A stretch of 64,000 bases of DNA from Thermogemmatispora sp. GTDB taxonomy: Bacteria; Chloroflexota; Ktedonobacteria; Ktedonobacterales; Ktedonobacteraceae. Shown here piece after piece: positions 44,268 to 53,392 of the stretch. Numbering within the stretch: position 1 is the stretch's first letter; each line of letters opens with the position of its first letter. Position numbers and translations under genes: made by a program. Below the pieces are notes generated by a model, which saw only the letters and a list, made by a program, of their open reading frames with translations, was not told where the DNA came from and did not search any database. The stretch spans positions 1 through 64,000 of the forward strand of contig NZ_JADGIA010000002.1 of assembly GCF_019683635.1 (NCBI RefSeq), given 5' to 3'.

Positions 44268-47200
44268 ATGGAACAAGAGACCCGCGCGCTGGCCACGCTG
44301 ACGGCTCGCTATTTGCGCCAGCGCTATCGCTACGTCAGGCCATCCTGGAAGGCCGAGGCCCTTCCGCTGGATGAGTTGGTTGCCTGGCTTGGGCTGGAGA
44401 TCGCCACCTTTCACCCTGCTGATCACCCCCCAGGTACCTACGGCTATCTGGAGCCTGGCGACAATCTGATCTGGATCTGCCGTAATCTGCCAGAGCCTCA
44501 GCGGCGCTTTACGCTCGCGCATGAACTCGGTCATGTTATCCTCCATCGTCCTCTAAATGAGACGATGCTCCTTCTGCTACCCGAACTTGAAGAGATCTTA
44601 GAGCCTCTCGAACGAAGACTGGCAGTGCTTGCTGAGGAGGAGCAAGACCAGATCGCTTTCTGCGGAGAGGAGGAGATTCGCGAGGAGATCGGGGCACTCT
44701 CTGATGAGGGGAGTGTCGAGGAGCTGCTCGGCCCTGGTCAGTCCTATAGCCCTCGCAGCCAACGCGAGCTGGCTGCTAATCTCTTTGCTGCCGAGCTGCT
44801 GATGCCTCTGGAGGCGGTGCGTGCCCTCTATGTGGAGCATGGCCTCCCGCCGGCCTATCTGGCTAACCGCTTCGGGGTCTCACAGGCCGCTATGCTTAAC
44901 CGTCTGGCTGGGCTACTCAAAGAATATCCTCCTGTCATGGAGCCACAAGTCCAGCCAGAAGAGCAACCCGCAGAAGAGCCTCAGCAGCGCCCAGGGCCTG
45001 CTCTTTCATCTGCGCCTGCACCAACGAGGGCGGGCCGGTCTTACGATGAGTTTCAGCAGGCGGCCATTGCTGCGTCCACCCCAGCCCTGGTGATCGCCGG
45101 GCCGGGCAGCGGTAAAACCAGTACGCTTATCGGGCGCGCCGAGTATCTGATCCGCTCCTGCGGCGTCGCGCCGCGCTCTATTCTGGCCCTCACCTTTTCG
45201 CGCAAAGCCGCTGAAGAGATGCAGGAGCGTCTGAGTCAGGCTCTGCGGGCCTCTACCGGGCCGAAGAGCGCCGCCTGGGAGCTGCCGGCAGTGAGCACCT
45301 TTCACGCGTTCTGCGCCGAGTTTCTGCGCCAGTATAGCGAGCTGGCGGGCCTCCGTCCAGACTTTACCCTGGTTGACGACGCCGAGGGCTATTTCTTACT
45401 GCGCAGCCTGACGCCTCGCCTTCCCCTCTATTATTATCACCATCTGACGCAGCCCACGCTCTACTTCCCCGAGATCCTCAAGGCCATCTCGCGGGCCAAA
45501 GATGAGCTGGTGACCCCTGAACGCTATCGTCAGCTGGCGGAGCGGATGCTGGAGCAGGCCCAGACCGTTGAAGAGCGCGAGCGGGCGGAGCGTGCCCGTG
45601 AAATTGCGGCGGTCTATGCCCTCTATCAAGAGGAACTGGAGCGGCGTGGCGACATCGACTTTGGCGGCCTGATCATGCTGACAGTGCAGCTCCTCGAACG
45701 CTATCCTGATCTCCTGCAACAGCTGCAGCATCGCTACCAGCATATCCTTGTCGATGAATTTCAGGATATCAATCGAGCCAGTGGCGTTCTGCTGCGCCTA
45801 CTAGCAGGGGAGGCCCGCCGTGTCTGGGTGGTGGGCGATGCGAATCAGGCCATTTACGGCTTCCGAGGAGCCTCTCCGGCCAACATCGCCCGCTTCCGTG
45901 AAGATTATCCGGGGGCTGCAATCCTCTCGCTGAACCGCAATTATCGCTCGCGCCCCGATATTGTCGCGCTGGCAGAAGCCTTTCGCCTTCAGCGTCTGGA
46001 GGCTGGACACTTCGGTGAAGAGGCAGCGCTGCGGCGCAACGAAGCTGTACGCCCCTCGCTGCCAGAGCCGTATGTGACGCTGGCGGTGGCCGAGGATGAG
46101 GCCGCCGAGCTGGCGGGCCTGGTCGCTGATCTCCAGGCGCGTGCTCGCCAGGGATATCGCTACCGCGATCTGGTTGTGCTCTGCCGCACGCGCGCTCAGG
46201 CCCGGCGCATCTCGCAAGCGCTGGCGACGGCGGGCCTGCCGGTCATAGAGAACGGGGGTACCCTGGAACAGGAACACGTTAAGGATGCGCTGGCCCCCCT
46301 CCTGCTGCTGGCAGGACCGAACGGTATGGGGCTGCTCCGCGCGGCACGCTGGCCGGAGTACTCCCTGAGTCAGACCGATGTTGAGGCCCTCCTGTTGGCA
46401 GCGCGTGAGCAGCAGGTTGCCCCGGGCCTGCTCGTGCTGCGTGGCGATATTCCCGAGACCCTCAGCGATGCCGGGCGGCGCTCACTGCGCCTGCTCAGCG
46501 AGCTGCTTCAGCGCCTGGCTTCGGCTCCCGATATCTGGTCTCTGCTCGCTCAATATCTCTTGGTCGAAACCGATCAGGTGCGCCGCCTCCTGGCCCGCAA
46601 TGATCCCCAGGCGCGGGCCATCCTGGCCGACTATGCCCTGTTGCTCCAGCTGGCACGACGCTATGACCTGCAACAACAGCGCCAGCTGCGCGAGGAACCC
46701 GCACCGGCAGAGAATCAGCCTATCAGCCCACTAGCGGATGCTGCGCAGACTGGTCCTCTCTATGAGCAGGTCCGTGGCTTCCTGGAATATTTACGCGTCC
46801 TTTTGATGCTGCGTCAGGACAGCAGCACGCGCCAGCAGAGTCTTGAGGAGAGCCAGGGGGATGGGGCGGATGTGGTGCGGGTCATGACTGTCCACGCCAG
46901 CAAAGGTCTGGAGTTTCCCGTGATCTATTTGCCTGGACTGAATCAGCAGCGCTTTCCTGCCACGCGACGCTATAATCCCGTGCCGCCCCCCGACGGCATG
47001 CTCTCCCTCGAAAGCGATGAGGCCGCCCTCCATGAGATCGGCGAAGCCTGCCTCTTCTATGTCGGCGTCACGCGCGCCCGAGATTATCTCGTTCTAAGCT
47101 ATAGCCGTCGCCCAGGCAAGCGTGCGGCAAAACCTTCCGTCTTTTTGGAGCCACTGCTGGCCGGTCTGCCACCTGAGCGCCTCATCAGGATAGAATGGCG

Positions 47201-48071
47201 CGGACCAGGACCAGGTCAGAACGAGCCAGCCGCGGCTGACGAAGAAGAGAGGCGCGGGGAGTCTGAGGCTGCTCTTTTGACCCGGCCCCACGAAGAATTT
47301 ATCCGCGCCATGCAGCCGGAAGTCCTCAATGCCTCTGCTGTCGAATGCTATCAGCAATGCCCGCGTAAGTATCTCTACAACTATATCTATCGTTTCCAGC
47401 CTCTTCAAGAAGGTTACTCCCTCTTTGTTCAGGCGACGCGTAGAACGCTGGAGACGCTCTATGAGTGGGTTGGACGAGCGCAGCGGGCCACCGCCGAGGG
47501 ACAGCAGGTGTCAGCGACCCCGCCGACGCGTGAAGATGTGCATGAACTTTATAGCCGATACTGGCGCGAGCTTGGCGGCCACGAATCCCCTTTTGCCTCG
47601 CTGTACGAACGGCATGGACGCGAGGTAGCTGAGCAGCTCCATCGCAAGCTGCTGGACAGCGCCGAGACGCAGCGCTGGCAGCTCTGGCGAGGCTTCACCA
47701 TTGAGATCGCCGGGCAAACGATTCGCGTCGATGTCGATCGCGTCGAGATGCCGCGGCAGCCTGAGCAACCGGTGCGCTTCGTGCGTACGCGCTTTGGCCG
47801 ACGCAAGCAGGAGCCGGAGCCGGACACGCGCGAATTACTCTATATGCATGCTTATCGTGAGCACTATCCCGGGCAGGAGGTCGAGCTTCACAGCGATAAC
47901 CTGACCACGGGCGAGATCAAGACTGTCAAGCTTGGACAGCGGCGCGAGCAGACTCTCTACTCCAGGCTGGTCGAGAGTCTGGAGCGCCTCAAAGAACACG
48001 ATTACGCCGCGACTCCCGCTGACCCGGGCCGTTGTCCGATGTGCCCCTTCTTTCTTATCTGCCCGGCCTGA
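44268..48071 (+). CDS. ImmA/IrrE metalloprotease fused to UvrD/AddA-type helicase with RecB-like C-terminus
   Basis: 1267 residues, GAGGGAGG before the ATG. Residues 1-220 are a zinc protease domain of ImmA/IrrE type: HELGH (85-89) and the second motif ELAANLFAAELLMP with Glu176. A Pro/Gln-rich linker (220-255) leads to an SF1A helicase: Q-motif near 258, Walker A AGPGSGKT (277-284), Walker B VDEFQD (495-500), GDANQAIYGFRGA, and motifs V-VI (VMTVHASKGLEFPVIYLP, FYVGVTRARDYL). The C-terminal region has the RecB-family start LNASAVECYQQCPRKYLYNYIYRF and a final CxxC-x5-C, an Fe-S staple. The nuclease ExK site is unclear. IrrE/ImmA proteases cut repressors after DNA damage, so the fusion suggests damage sensing tied to strand processing (inference). 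Confidence 0.92.
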   Translation: MEQETRALATLTARYLRQRYRYVRPSWKAEALPLDELVAWLGLEIATFHPADHPPGTYGYLEPGDNLIWICRNLPEPQRRFTLAHELGHVILHRPLNETMLLLLPELEEILEPLERRLAVLAEEEQDQIAFCGEEEIREEIGALSDEGSVEELLGPGQSYSPRSQRELAANLFAAELLMPLEAVRALYVEHGLPPAYLANRFGVSQAAMLNRLAGLLKEYPPVMEPQVQPEEQPAEEPQQRPGPALSSAPAPTRAGRSYDEFQQAAIAASTPALVIAGPGSGKTSTLIGRAEYLIRSCGVAPRSILALTFSRKAAEEMQERLSQALRASTGPKSAAWELPAVSTFHAFCAEFLRQYSELAGLRPDFTLVDDAEGYFLLRSLTPRLPLYYYHHLTQPTLYFPEILKAISRAKDELVTPERYRQLAERMLEQAQTVEERERAERAREIAAVYALYQEELERRGDIDFGGLIMLTVQLLERYPDLLQQLQHRYQHILVDEFQDINRASGVLLRLLAGEARRVWVVGDANQAIYGFRGASPANIARFREDYPGAAILSLNRNYRSRPDIVALAEAFRLQRLEAGHFGEEAALRRNEAVRPSLPEPYVTLAVAEDEAAELAGLVADLQARARQGYRYRDLVVLCRTRAQARRISQALATAGLPVIENGGTLEQEHVKDALAPLLLLAGPNGMGLLRAARWPEYSLSQTDVEALLLAAREQQVAPGLLVLRGDIPETLSDAGRRSLRLLSELLQRLASAPDIWSLLAQYLLVETDQVRRLLARNDPQARAILADYALLLQLARRYDLQQQRQLREEPAPAENQPISPLADAAQTGPLYEQVRGFLEYLRVLLMLRQDSSTRQQSLEESQGDGADVVRVMTVHASKGLEFPVIYLPGLNQQRFPATRRYNPVPPPDGMLSLESDEAALHEIGEACLFYVGVTRARDYLVLSYSRRPGKRAAKPSVFLEPLLAGLPPERLIRIEWRGPGPGQNEPAAADEEERRGESEAALLTRPHEEFIRAMQPEVLNASAVECYQQCPRKYLYNYIYRFQPLQEGYSLFVQATRRTLETLYEWVGRAQRATAEGQQVSATPPTREDVHELYSRYWRELGGHESPFASLYERHGREVAEQLHRKLLDSAETQRWQLWRGFTIEIAGQTIRVDVDRVEMPRQPEQPVRFVRTRFGRRKQEPEPDTRELLYMHAYREHYPGQEVELHSDNLTTGEIKTVKLGQRREQTLYSRLVESLERLKEHDYAATPADPGRCPMCPFFLICPA

Positions 48072-48391
48072 AGTCTTCTCTCTGGCCTCTCATTGCCTAC
48101 CATACCCTCATCTGGCCAAGAAGCCTGTAGTCTGGCCTGAGCCGGCAGAGCTAGAAGGCCAACTTGCCTCCTCCCGCGACACTCAGTATGGTATAATGGC
48201 CGCCAGGTGAGACGGGCCACTGCCGCCCGTCGCTTCCGAGAAGCTGACCCTTTCTTCTGGCTGGAGCCATGACCAGGGGTAAGAGACGCTCTTCAGGAGA
48301 GGGTGAATCTAGACCATTTCTCAAGAGAGAGAAGTAGCAGGTACAATAGATACAGGGCGTGCTACTCCATGCCCGCACACGAGGCATCGGC
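48072..48391 (+). other. Intergenic region before the HerA operon
   Basis: About 320 bases with one extended -10 (48189) and no ORF. Confidence 0.5.
48189..48197 (+). promoter_or_regulatory. Extended -10 upstream of the HerA operon
   Basis: TGGTATAAT, identical to the cmk element; a TTGCCT lies 22 bases upstream, too far for a standard -35. Leader of about 185 bases. Confidence 0.5.
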
Positions 48392-49087
48392 ATGTTCATA
48401 GGAAAGATCGTCAAATCCGACTCGCATATCAATTACGTCTGTCAGATTTATGGCCCACGCGAGGTCGAGGTCGAGCCGGCGCCTGAAGACTATGCCTTCG
48501 GACGCTTTGTGCGTATTGCTGTGCGTGCACGCCAGGGCGATGATCCCGAGGCGGAGCTGCATCGCGTGCTGGGTATGAGTACGGAGCCGAGAACCTACGC
48601 CGTCGGCGTGATTTATGATACCATCCTGCTCAATCCGAGCTTCGGCTCGCTGGGGCCGCGCCTCTCTAACGAGACTCAGGTTGAGCTATTCTCGCCGGAC
48701 TACATTGCCGAGCGCGCCGTGCTGATCTATGTCATGGTGCTCGGCATGATGCAGGAGCGAACCACTCCCGAGGGCCAGACCGAGGTCTTCTCCATCATGC
48801 ATGGTGTTCCTCTGCTCTCGCTGGAGCTGGGCAGCGAGATTGAAACAATGGACGACGAGCAGGTGCGGGCTTTCCATTTCTTCAGCGACCCCGACAGGCC
48901 GGATGAGCCGCCCTATCTCCATATGGGCTACCTGCCTCACATCATTGCCCAGCGCAATAGCTTGCTACCGATGGTAGCGCTCTGCATCATCGATCAGCTC
49001 GAACGCCTATTTCCTCAGAATCTCTCTCTGCTCTCAATTGTCAAACGTAACTTCGCCTGGCGTCTCAAGGTTGAAACCACTGGCTAG
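48392..49087 (+). CDS. Probable HerA partner protein with HAS-barrel-like N-terminus
   Basis: 231 residues from ATG 48392 (GAGG seven bases upstream). The N-terminal 90 residues are strand-rich (IGKIVKSDSHINYVCQIYG, then YAFGRFVRIAV), as in HAS-barrel domains that precede HerA ATPase cores; the rest is helical. No catalytic motif recognised. It is encoded 211 bases upstream of HerA, whose own N-terminus also has strand content, so a role as a HerA-associated subunit is inferred from context. Confidence 0.6.
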   Translation: MFIGKIVKSDSHINYVCQIYGPREVEVEPAPEDYAFGRFVRIAVRARQGDDPEAELHRVLGMSTEPRTYAVGVIYDTILLNPSFGSLGPRLSNETQVELFSPDYIAERAVLIYVMVLGMMQERTTPEGQTEVFSIMHGVPLLSLELGSEIETMDDEQVRAFHFFSDPDRPDEPPYLHMGYLPHIIAQRNSLLPMVALCIIDQLERLFPQNLSLLSIVKRNFAWRLKVETTG

Positions 49088-49298
49088 GCCGGGGCCAGCG
49101 TGCGTGGCGGAAGCAAGGAAGGACTGGGCGAGCCGGGTCAGGTCGCCCCGCGCTCGGTGCTGGCGGCTGGGACCGGTTGGCCCGCTAAGGGTTGAGGCTG
49201 CGAGACCAGGGCGGATCTGGATCTGGGGCAGTGCAGGTCTGCCGTCCGTGTGCAGTTCTGGAGAGGCAATCTCTCACCTGAGATGGAGTTAAGCGGCT

Positions 49299-51044
49299 AT
49301 GGTAAGTGATTCTGCCAATGTGCCACCTGTTTCGCGAGGGCGCACAGGTCGCAAGCCTGTGGGCATTACCAAGGGACCGGGTGAGTCGGCCCATGAATAT
49401 ACCTTTGTCTCGCGCGACGATGAGCAGGTGCTCAAGAACGGCGAGTATGTCTATTATGAGCTGAATGAGCCTGATGAATGGGGCCAAAACGGCGCTCAGC
49501 CGGTGGCGCGGCGCGTTCTGGGCCGTATCATCAAGCGTGTCCCGCTGCAGCTCTATCCCGACACCTTCCTGGCGGAGCCGGAGGTTTCGCCGGCCCAGGT
49601 CGCGGCGATGGTGGGCTACGATGCGCGGGCCAACGAACTCTTCGAACTGCACGTAGCCATCATGGGCTATTATGATCCCGAAAGCGGCTCCTTCATTAAT
49701 CCCTGGATACCACCCCAGTCGGGCAAGCAGATTTTTCTGGCGGACGATGAGATGCTCTCGCAGATTCTCTGCCGCAAGCGCGTCGGCCAGCCTGGCTCGG
49801 CAACCATCGGCTCGCTGCTGACGCGGACTCCAGGGGCGGTGCCCATTGTGCTCTCGGTCAAGGATTTTGTCAGTACGCATCTGGCTATTATTGCCAGCAC
49901 CGGCGCCGGCAAGAGCTACCTGGCCAGCGTGATTATCGAGGAGCTGATGCGGCCCTACAATAAGGCTTGCGTGCTCATCGTTGATCCGCATGGCGAATAC
50001 GGCACGCTCGATCAATTGCCCAATCTTCCCGAATTCTCTGAGGAGAGTGGCGAGGAGGGCGTCGAGGGCTACCGGGCCCAGGTGCGTATCTATCGCCCCG
50101 ATCAGGTCAAGGTCCGTCTCTCAACCCTGAACATGGGGGACATGCGTCACCTCCTGCCTGAAATGACTGAAAAGCAGCAGTATCTGCTGAACCGGGCTTT
50201 GCGCAAAGTGAACGAGACGAAGCGAGGTACGCCCTGGAGCGCGCAGGACTTGATGGAGGCTATTCGCAAAGTGGCGCGCAACAAGAACGATGAAGACGGC
50301 GAGGGGGCTGACGATTCCACTACAATGCATGCCTTGATGTGGCGTATCGAGCAGCGCTTTGTCGATAGCTTCACCTTCGATGATGTCCAGCATCTGGATC
50401 TGCGCGAGATCTTCAAGCCCGGTCAGTGCACGGTACTGCAGCTTAACGAAGTTGATGAACGCGATCAGCAGGTCATTGTCGCCACGCTCCTGCGCCGCCT
50501 CTATCAGGCGCGCATGAACACCGAACGCGGCAAAGTGCACTCTGGTGAATCCTATCTGCCCTATCCAGTCTTTGTGCTGCTAGAGGAGGGTCATCACTTT
50601 GCGCCGAGCGGCACTGAGGTGGTCTCGACCCAGATTCTCAAGCAGGTGTTGGCTGAGGGGCGCAAGTTCGGCATCGGCGTAGGCATTATCAGTCAGCGGC
50701 CCGGCAAGCTCGACGCCGATGTGTTGAGCCAGTGCCAGACGCAGTGCATTATGCGCATTGTCAACGAGATCGATCAGAAGAGTGTTGCCGCTGCTATTGA
50801 AGGGGTTGGTCGTGATCTGCTGGATAATCTGCCTGCTCTCTCGAAGGGCCAGGTGATTGTGGCGGGAGCTGCTGTCAATACGCCGGTGATCTGCCGTGTT
50901 CGCCAGCGCCTGACCCGGCACGGAGGCGAAAGCAAGGATGCCCCAGATATCTGGCAGAAGTATTTCAGCTCGGAGGCTCGCGAGAGCCGCCGCCTCCAGG
51001 AGGCCCCGCTGGGGAACAACCAGGGGTTCAGCCTGTTGAAATAA
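49299..51044 (+). CDS. herA: HerA-type hexameric ATPase / DNA translocase (DUF87)
   Basis: 581 residues. The HAS-barrel-like N-terminus (to about 180) precedes a FtsK/HerA ATPase core: Walker A STGAGKS (200-206), VLIVDPHGEYG, Walker B VFVLLEEGHHFAP, and the sensor region GIISQRPGKLDADVLSQCQTQ, plus the arginine-finger region RIVNEIDQKSVAAAIE. HerA pumps DNA, usually for the NurA nuclease in end resection, or for Sir2-type partners in defence. No NurA is visible here. GGAG precedes the ATG, and the next two genes follow with three-base spacers, so one operon. Confidence 0.92.
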   Translation: MVSDSANVPPVSRGRTGRKPVGITKGPGESAHEYTFVSRDDEQVLKNGEYVYYELNEPDEWGQNGAQPVARRVLGRIIKRVPLQLYPDTFLAEPEVSPAQVAAMVGYDARANELFELHVAIMGYYDPESGSFINPWIPPQSGKQIFLADDEMLSQILCRKRVGQPGSATIGSLLTRTPGAVPIVLSVKDFVSTHLAIIASTGAGKSYLASVIIEELMRPYNKACVLIVDPHGEYGTLDQLPNLPEFSEESGEEGVEGYRAQVRIYRPDQVKVRLSTLNMGDMRHLLPEMTEKQQYLLNRALRKVNETKRGTPWSAQDLMEAIRKVARNKNDEDGEGADDSTTMHALMWRIEQRFVDSFTFDDVQHLDLREIFKPGQCTVLQLNEVDERDQQVIVATLLRRLYQARMNTERGKVHSGESYLPYPVFVLLEEGHHFAPSGTEVVSTQILKQVLAEGRKFGIGVGIISQRPGKLDADVLSQCQTQCIMRIVNEIDQKSVAAAIEGVGRDLLDNLPALSKGQVIVAGAAVNTPVICRVRQRLTRHGGESKDAPDIWQKYFSSEARESRRLQEAPLGNNQGFSLLK

Positions 51045-51047
51045 GCT

Positions 51048-51443
51048 ATGGCTAAGCAACACCTACGCTATCGCATCTCCAATCGTGCCGCGCTCTCTCT
51101 CCTGGGTGGGCTGGCCCTGCCGGTCTGGGCGGCTTTTCTCCTCTTTACTTATTTTGTTCCACCACAAGGGTTGCTGGCCTTCGTGGCTTTTTTTGTGCTC
51201 CTTTTGGGGGCGCTCATCTGCACTTTCGCCCCGCTCGCCTACCTCTTCGGCTTGCTCTTCATCTCTTCGCGTCTCTACCGGGCGACGATCCGGCATGCGC
51301 TGCGTCAGGGGACTCTCTTATCGCTCTGCATTGTGCTCAATTTGATCCTGCGCGCCTTACATAGCTGGAGCATCATGGCGGCTCTCGCCATTGTGGCCGC
51401 CGCGGTTCTTGTTGAGATCCTCTCGCTGGCGAAGAAGTGGTAA
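51048..51443 (+). CDS. Small integral membrane protein, unknown function
   Basis: 131 residues with four predicted membrane helices (LSLLGGLALPVWAAFLLF; LLAFVAFFVLLLGALICTF; LAYLFGLLFISS; LLSLCIVLNLILRAL). Basic N- and C-termini suggest both inside. Begins three bases after herA, ends three bases before the GT9 gene, so coupled translation. No family recognised. Confidence 0.75.
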   Translation: MAKQHLRYRISNRAALSLLGGLALPVWAAFLLFTYFVPPQGLLAFVAFFVLLLGALICTFAPLAYLFGLLFISSRLYRATIRHALRQGTLLSLCIVLNLILRALHSWSIMAALAIVAAAVLVEILSLAKKW

Positions 51444-51446
51444 GCC

Positions 51447-52424
51447 ATGAGTATGAGCAGGGCAGATGAGCAGCCTGGGGAGCTGCTGGTGATTCGCCCC
51501 GGGGCGATTGGCGATACGCTACTGACGTTTCCGGTCTTGTCTGCCTTACGGGCGGCCTCGCCGTCCGCCAGTCTAACGCTGGTGGGAAACGCCCGGGTGC
51601 TGCCGCTGGCGCGCTGGCTTGGGGTGGCCGATGCTGTTGAGGACTATGCTGACCTGGGCTGGAGTGCGCTCTTTGCCGCAGGGGGTCTGGACCAGGCTGG
51701 ACTGGGTGCACGCCTGCGCCGGGCGGAGCGGGTGGTATGCTGGCTGGCCGATCCCGAGGGCCTCGTAGAGCGCAATTTGCGCGAGGCTGGGGTGAGCGCG
51801 GCAACGGTCCGCCCTGGCCGCCCGCCGGCGGGGACCCATCTACATGCGACGTCCTATCTGGCGCAGACGCTGGGACTGGCCTTTGATCTGGCCAAGGCAG
51901 AGAGCTGTCGCTATCGGCTGCCTTCTGCTGTGCTTGAGCAGGAGCCGCCGCTCTTCAGCGAGGCGCCCCTGGTCATTCATCCGGGCAGTGGCTCTGCGGC
52001 CAAATGTTGGCCAGCTTCCCACTTTGCTGCTGTGGTGCGCTGGGCCTGGGCGCGTGATTGGCCAGTGCTGGTGTTGGCCGGGCCTGCCGATCATGAGCAG
52101 CTGGCGGCGCTGGTGCGTGTGCTGCCCACCCCACCGCCGGATAGGATAAAAGTACTGATCGATCTACCACTGCTGCGGGTCGCGGCCCAGATCCAACGTG
52201 CGCGCTGCTATCTGGGCAATGATAGCGGTCTCAGCCATCTGGCCGGCCTGCTCGGTGTGCCGACCGTTGCGCTCTTTGGTCCCACGGACCCGGCGGTCTG
52301 GCGTCCTCTCGGGCCTGCGGTGGTGACCGTGCGAAGCCAGCCACTGGATCAACTGGCGGTTGAGGTAGTTGTACAACACATCGAGCAGCTGGCGAGGACC
52401 CCTACGGAAGATTTTTGGGGGTGA
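51447..52424 (+). CDS. Glycosyltransferase family 9 (heptosyltransferase-like)
   Basis: 325 residues. GT-B fold with the GT9 opening LLVIRPGAIGDTLLTFPVLSAL, the phosphate/donor motif LVIHPGSGSAAKCWPASHFA, and NDSGLSHLAGLLGVPTVALFGPTDPAVWRP. In LPS-containing bacteria this family transfers heptose; here, where an outer membrane is unlikely, it more likely works in surface polysaccharide synthesis. Third gene of the herA transcription unit by spacing, though functionally unrelated in appearance. Confidence 0.88.
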   Translation: MSMSRADEQPGELLVIRPGAIGDTLLTFPVLSALRAASPSASLTLVGNARVLPLARWLGVADAVEDYADLGWSALFAAGGLDQAGLGARLRRAERVVCWLADPEGLVERNLREAGVSAATVRPGRPPAGTHLHATSYLAQTLGLAFDLAKAESCRYRLPSAVLEQEPPLFSEAPLVIHPGSGSAAKCWPASHFAAVVRWAWARDWPVLVLAGPADHEQLAALVRVLPTPPPDRIKVLIDLPLLRVAAQIQRARCYLGNDSGLSHLAGLLGVPTVALFGPTDPAVWRPLGPAVVTVRSQPLDQLAVEVVVQHIEQLARTPTEDFWG

Positions 52425-52579
52425 GGAGGAGCAAAAACGAGGTACTTCGGTGCCAGAAACAGGGCTTTGATCGTTATCAAATAAGGAGTAATATCCCGTA
52501 GTCTCCCCTGCCGGCGGCGGTCGCAGGGATGTCGATCTGCACGATTATACTGAAATGTTGAAATTGAGGATAACGCGCG

Positions 52580-53392
52580 ATGCTAGATCAAGAGCAACGA
52601 GATGAACAAGGAGTGAGAGGCCAACCGCCCTCCGGCAAGCTGATCCTGCCGGCAGCGCCCGGTGCGAAGCCGGGAGAGTGGGCTGCTGATCCGCAACAGC
52701 AGACGACCTACATCGCTCCAGAGATGCTGATCCGGCGTCCGCGGCAGAGCGCGCCGCCGACGCTACTGGGGAAGATCAGTTATTTCTGGCAGAAGGACCC
52801 GGCCTACAAGGTTCTGATGCTCGCCAGCGTGTTGGTGCTGATCGCGGGGATAATTTTCTCGGTCATTATCGGTGGTACCCTGATTCAGAGCAACTCTAGC
52901 ATGGAGGCTCGTGTGCCTTTGACGCCACCACCAGGCGTGGCACCGACGGGCACAGTAGACCTGCGTCCGACCTTTCCTACGCCAGGCGGACAGGGAAGCA
53001 ATGAGAGCAGCCAGCCCCCCATGCAGAGCACACCCGCGCTGAAGCCGACCCGTACTGCTGATAACGGCGCCAATAACGGAGCGGTGCAGATTTCTGGTCT
53101 CCCCGGCAGCGTACCTAACAATAGCGATGTGACGGTCACTGTCATTACGAATCAGCCGAACAGCTTCGTCCAGCTCCAGGTGACCTATAATGTGGCGCCT
53201 TTTGTTGCTGTGGTTAATGGTAATACCGATGCTTCCGGTATGGCTACACTGACCTGGCACGTGCAGGTTTTCTCTGTGAGCAGACGCGCTCAGGCCCGTG
53301 TCCATGCCACTGTTTTCGGCTCCAATGGCGCGGCTAGCTCGAATACTGTGACGGTACGCATTACAACTGGCGCTTTTTCCCCTGCCGATTAG
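52580..53392 (+). CDS. Single-pass membrane protein with Ig-like ectodomain
   Basis: 270 residues. A cytoplasmic N-terminus of about 75 residues, one membrane helix (VLMLASVLVLIAGIIFSVIIGGTLI), a Thr/Pro-rich spacer, then a strand-rich domain (VQISGLPGSVPNNSDVTVTVITNQ...VQLQVTYN...ATLTWHVQV) resembling an Ig-like fold. Probably displayed outside the cell. No enzyme motif. GAGG ten bases before the ATG. Confidence 0.75.
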   Translation: MLDQEQRDEQGVRGQPPSGKLILPAAPGAKPGEWAADPQQQTTYIAPEMLIRRPRQSAPPTLLGKISYFWQKDPAYKVLMLASVLVLIAGIIFSVIIGGTLIQSNSSMEARVPLTPPPGVAPTGTVDLRPTFPTPGGQGSNESSQPPMQSTPALKPTRTADNGANNGAVQISGLPGSVPNNSDVTVTVITNQPNSFVQLQVTYNVAPFVAVVNGNTDASGMATLTWHVQVFSVSRRAQARVHATVFGSNGAASSNTVTVRITTGAFSPAD

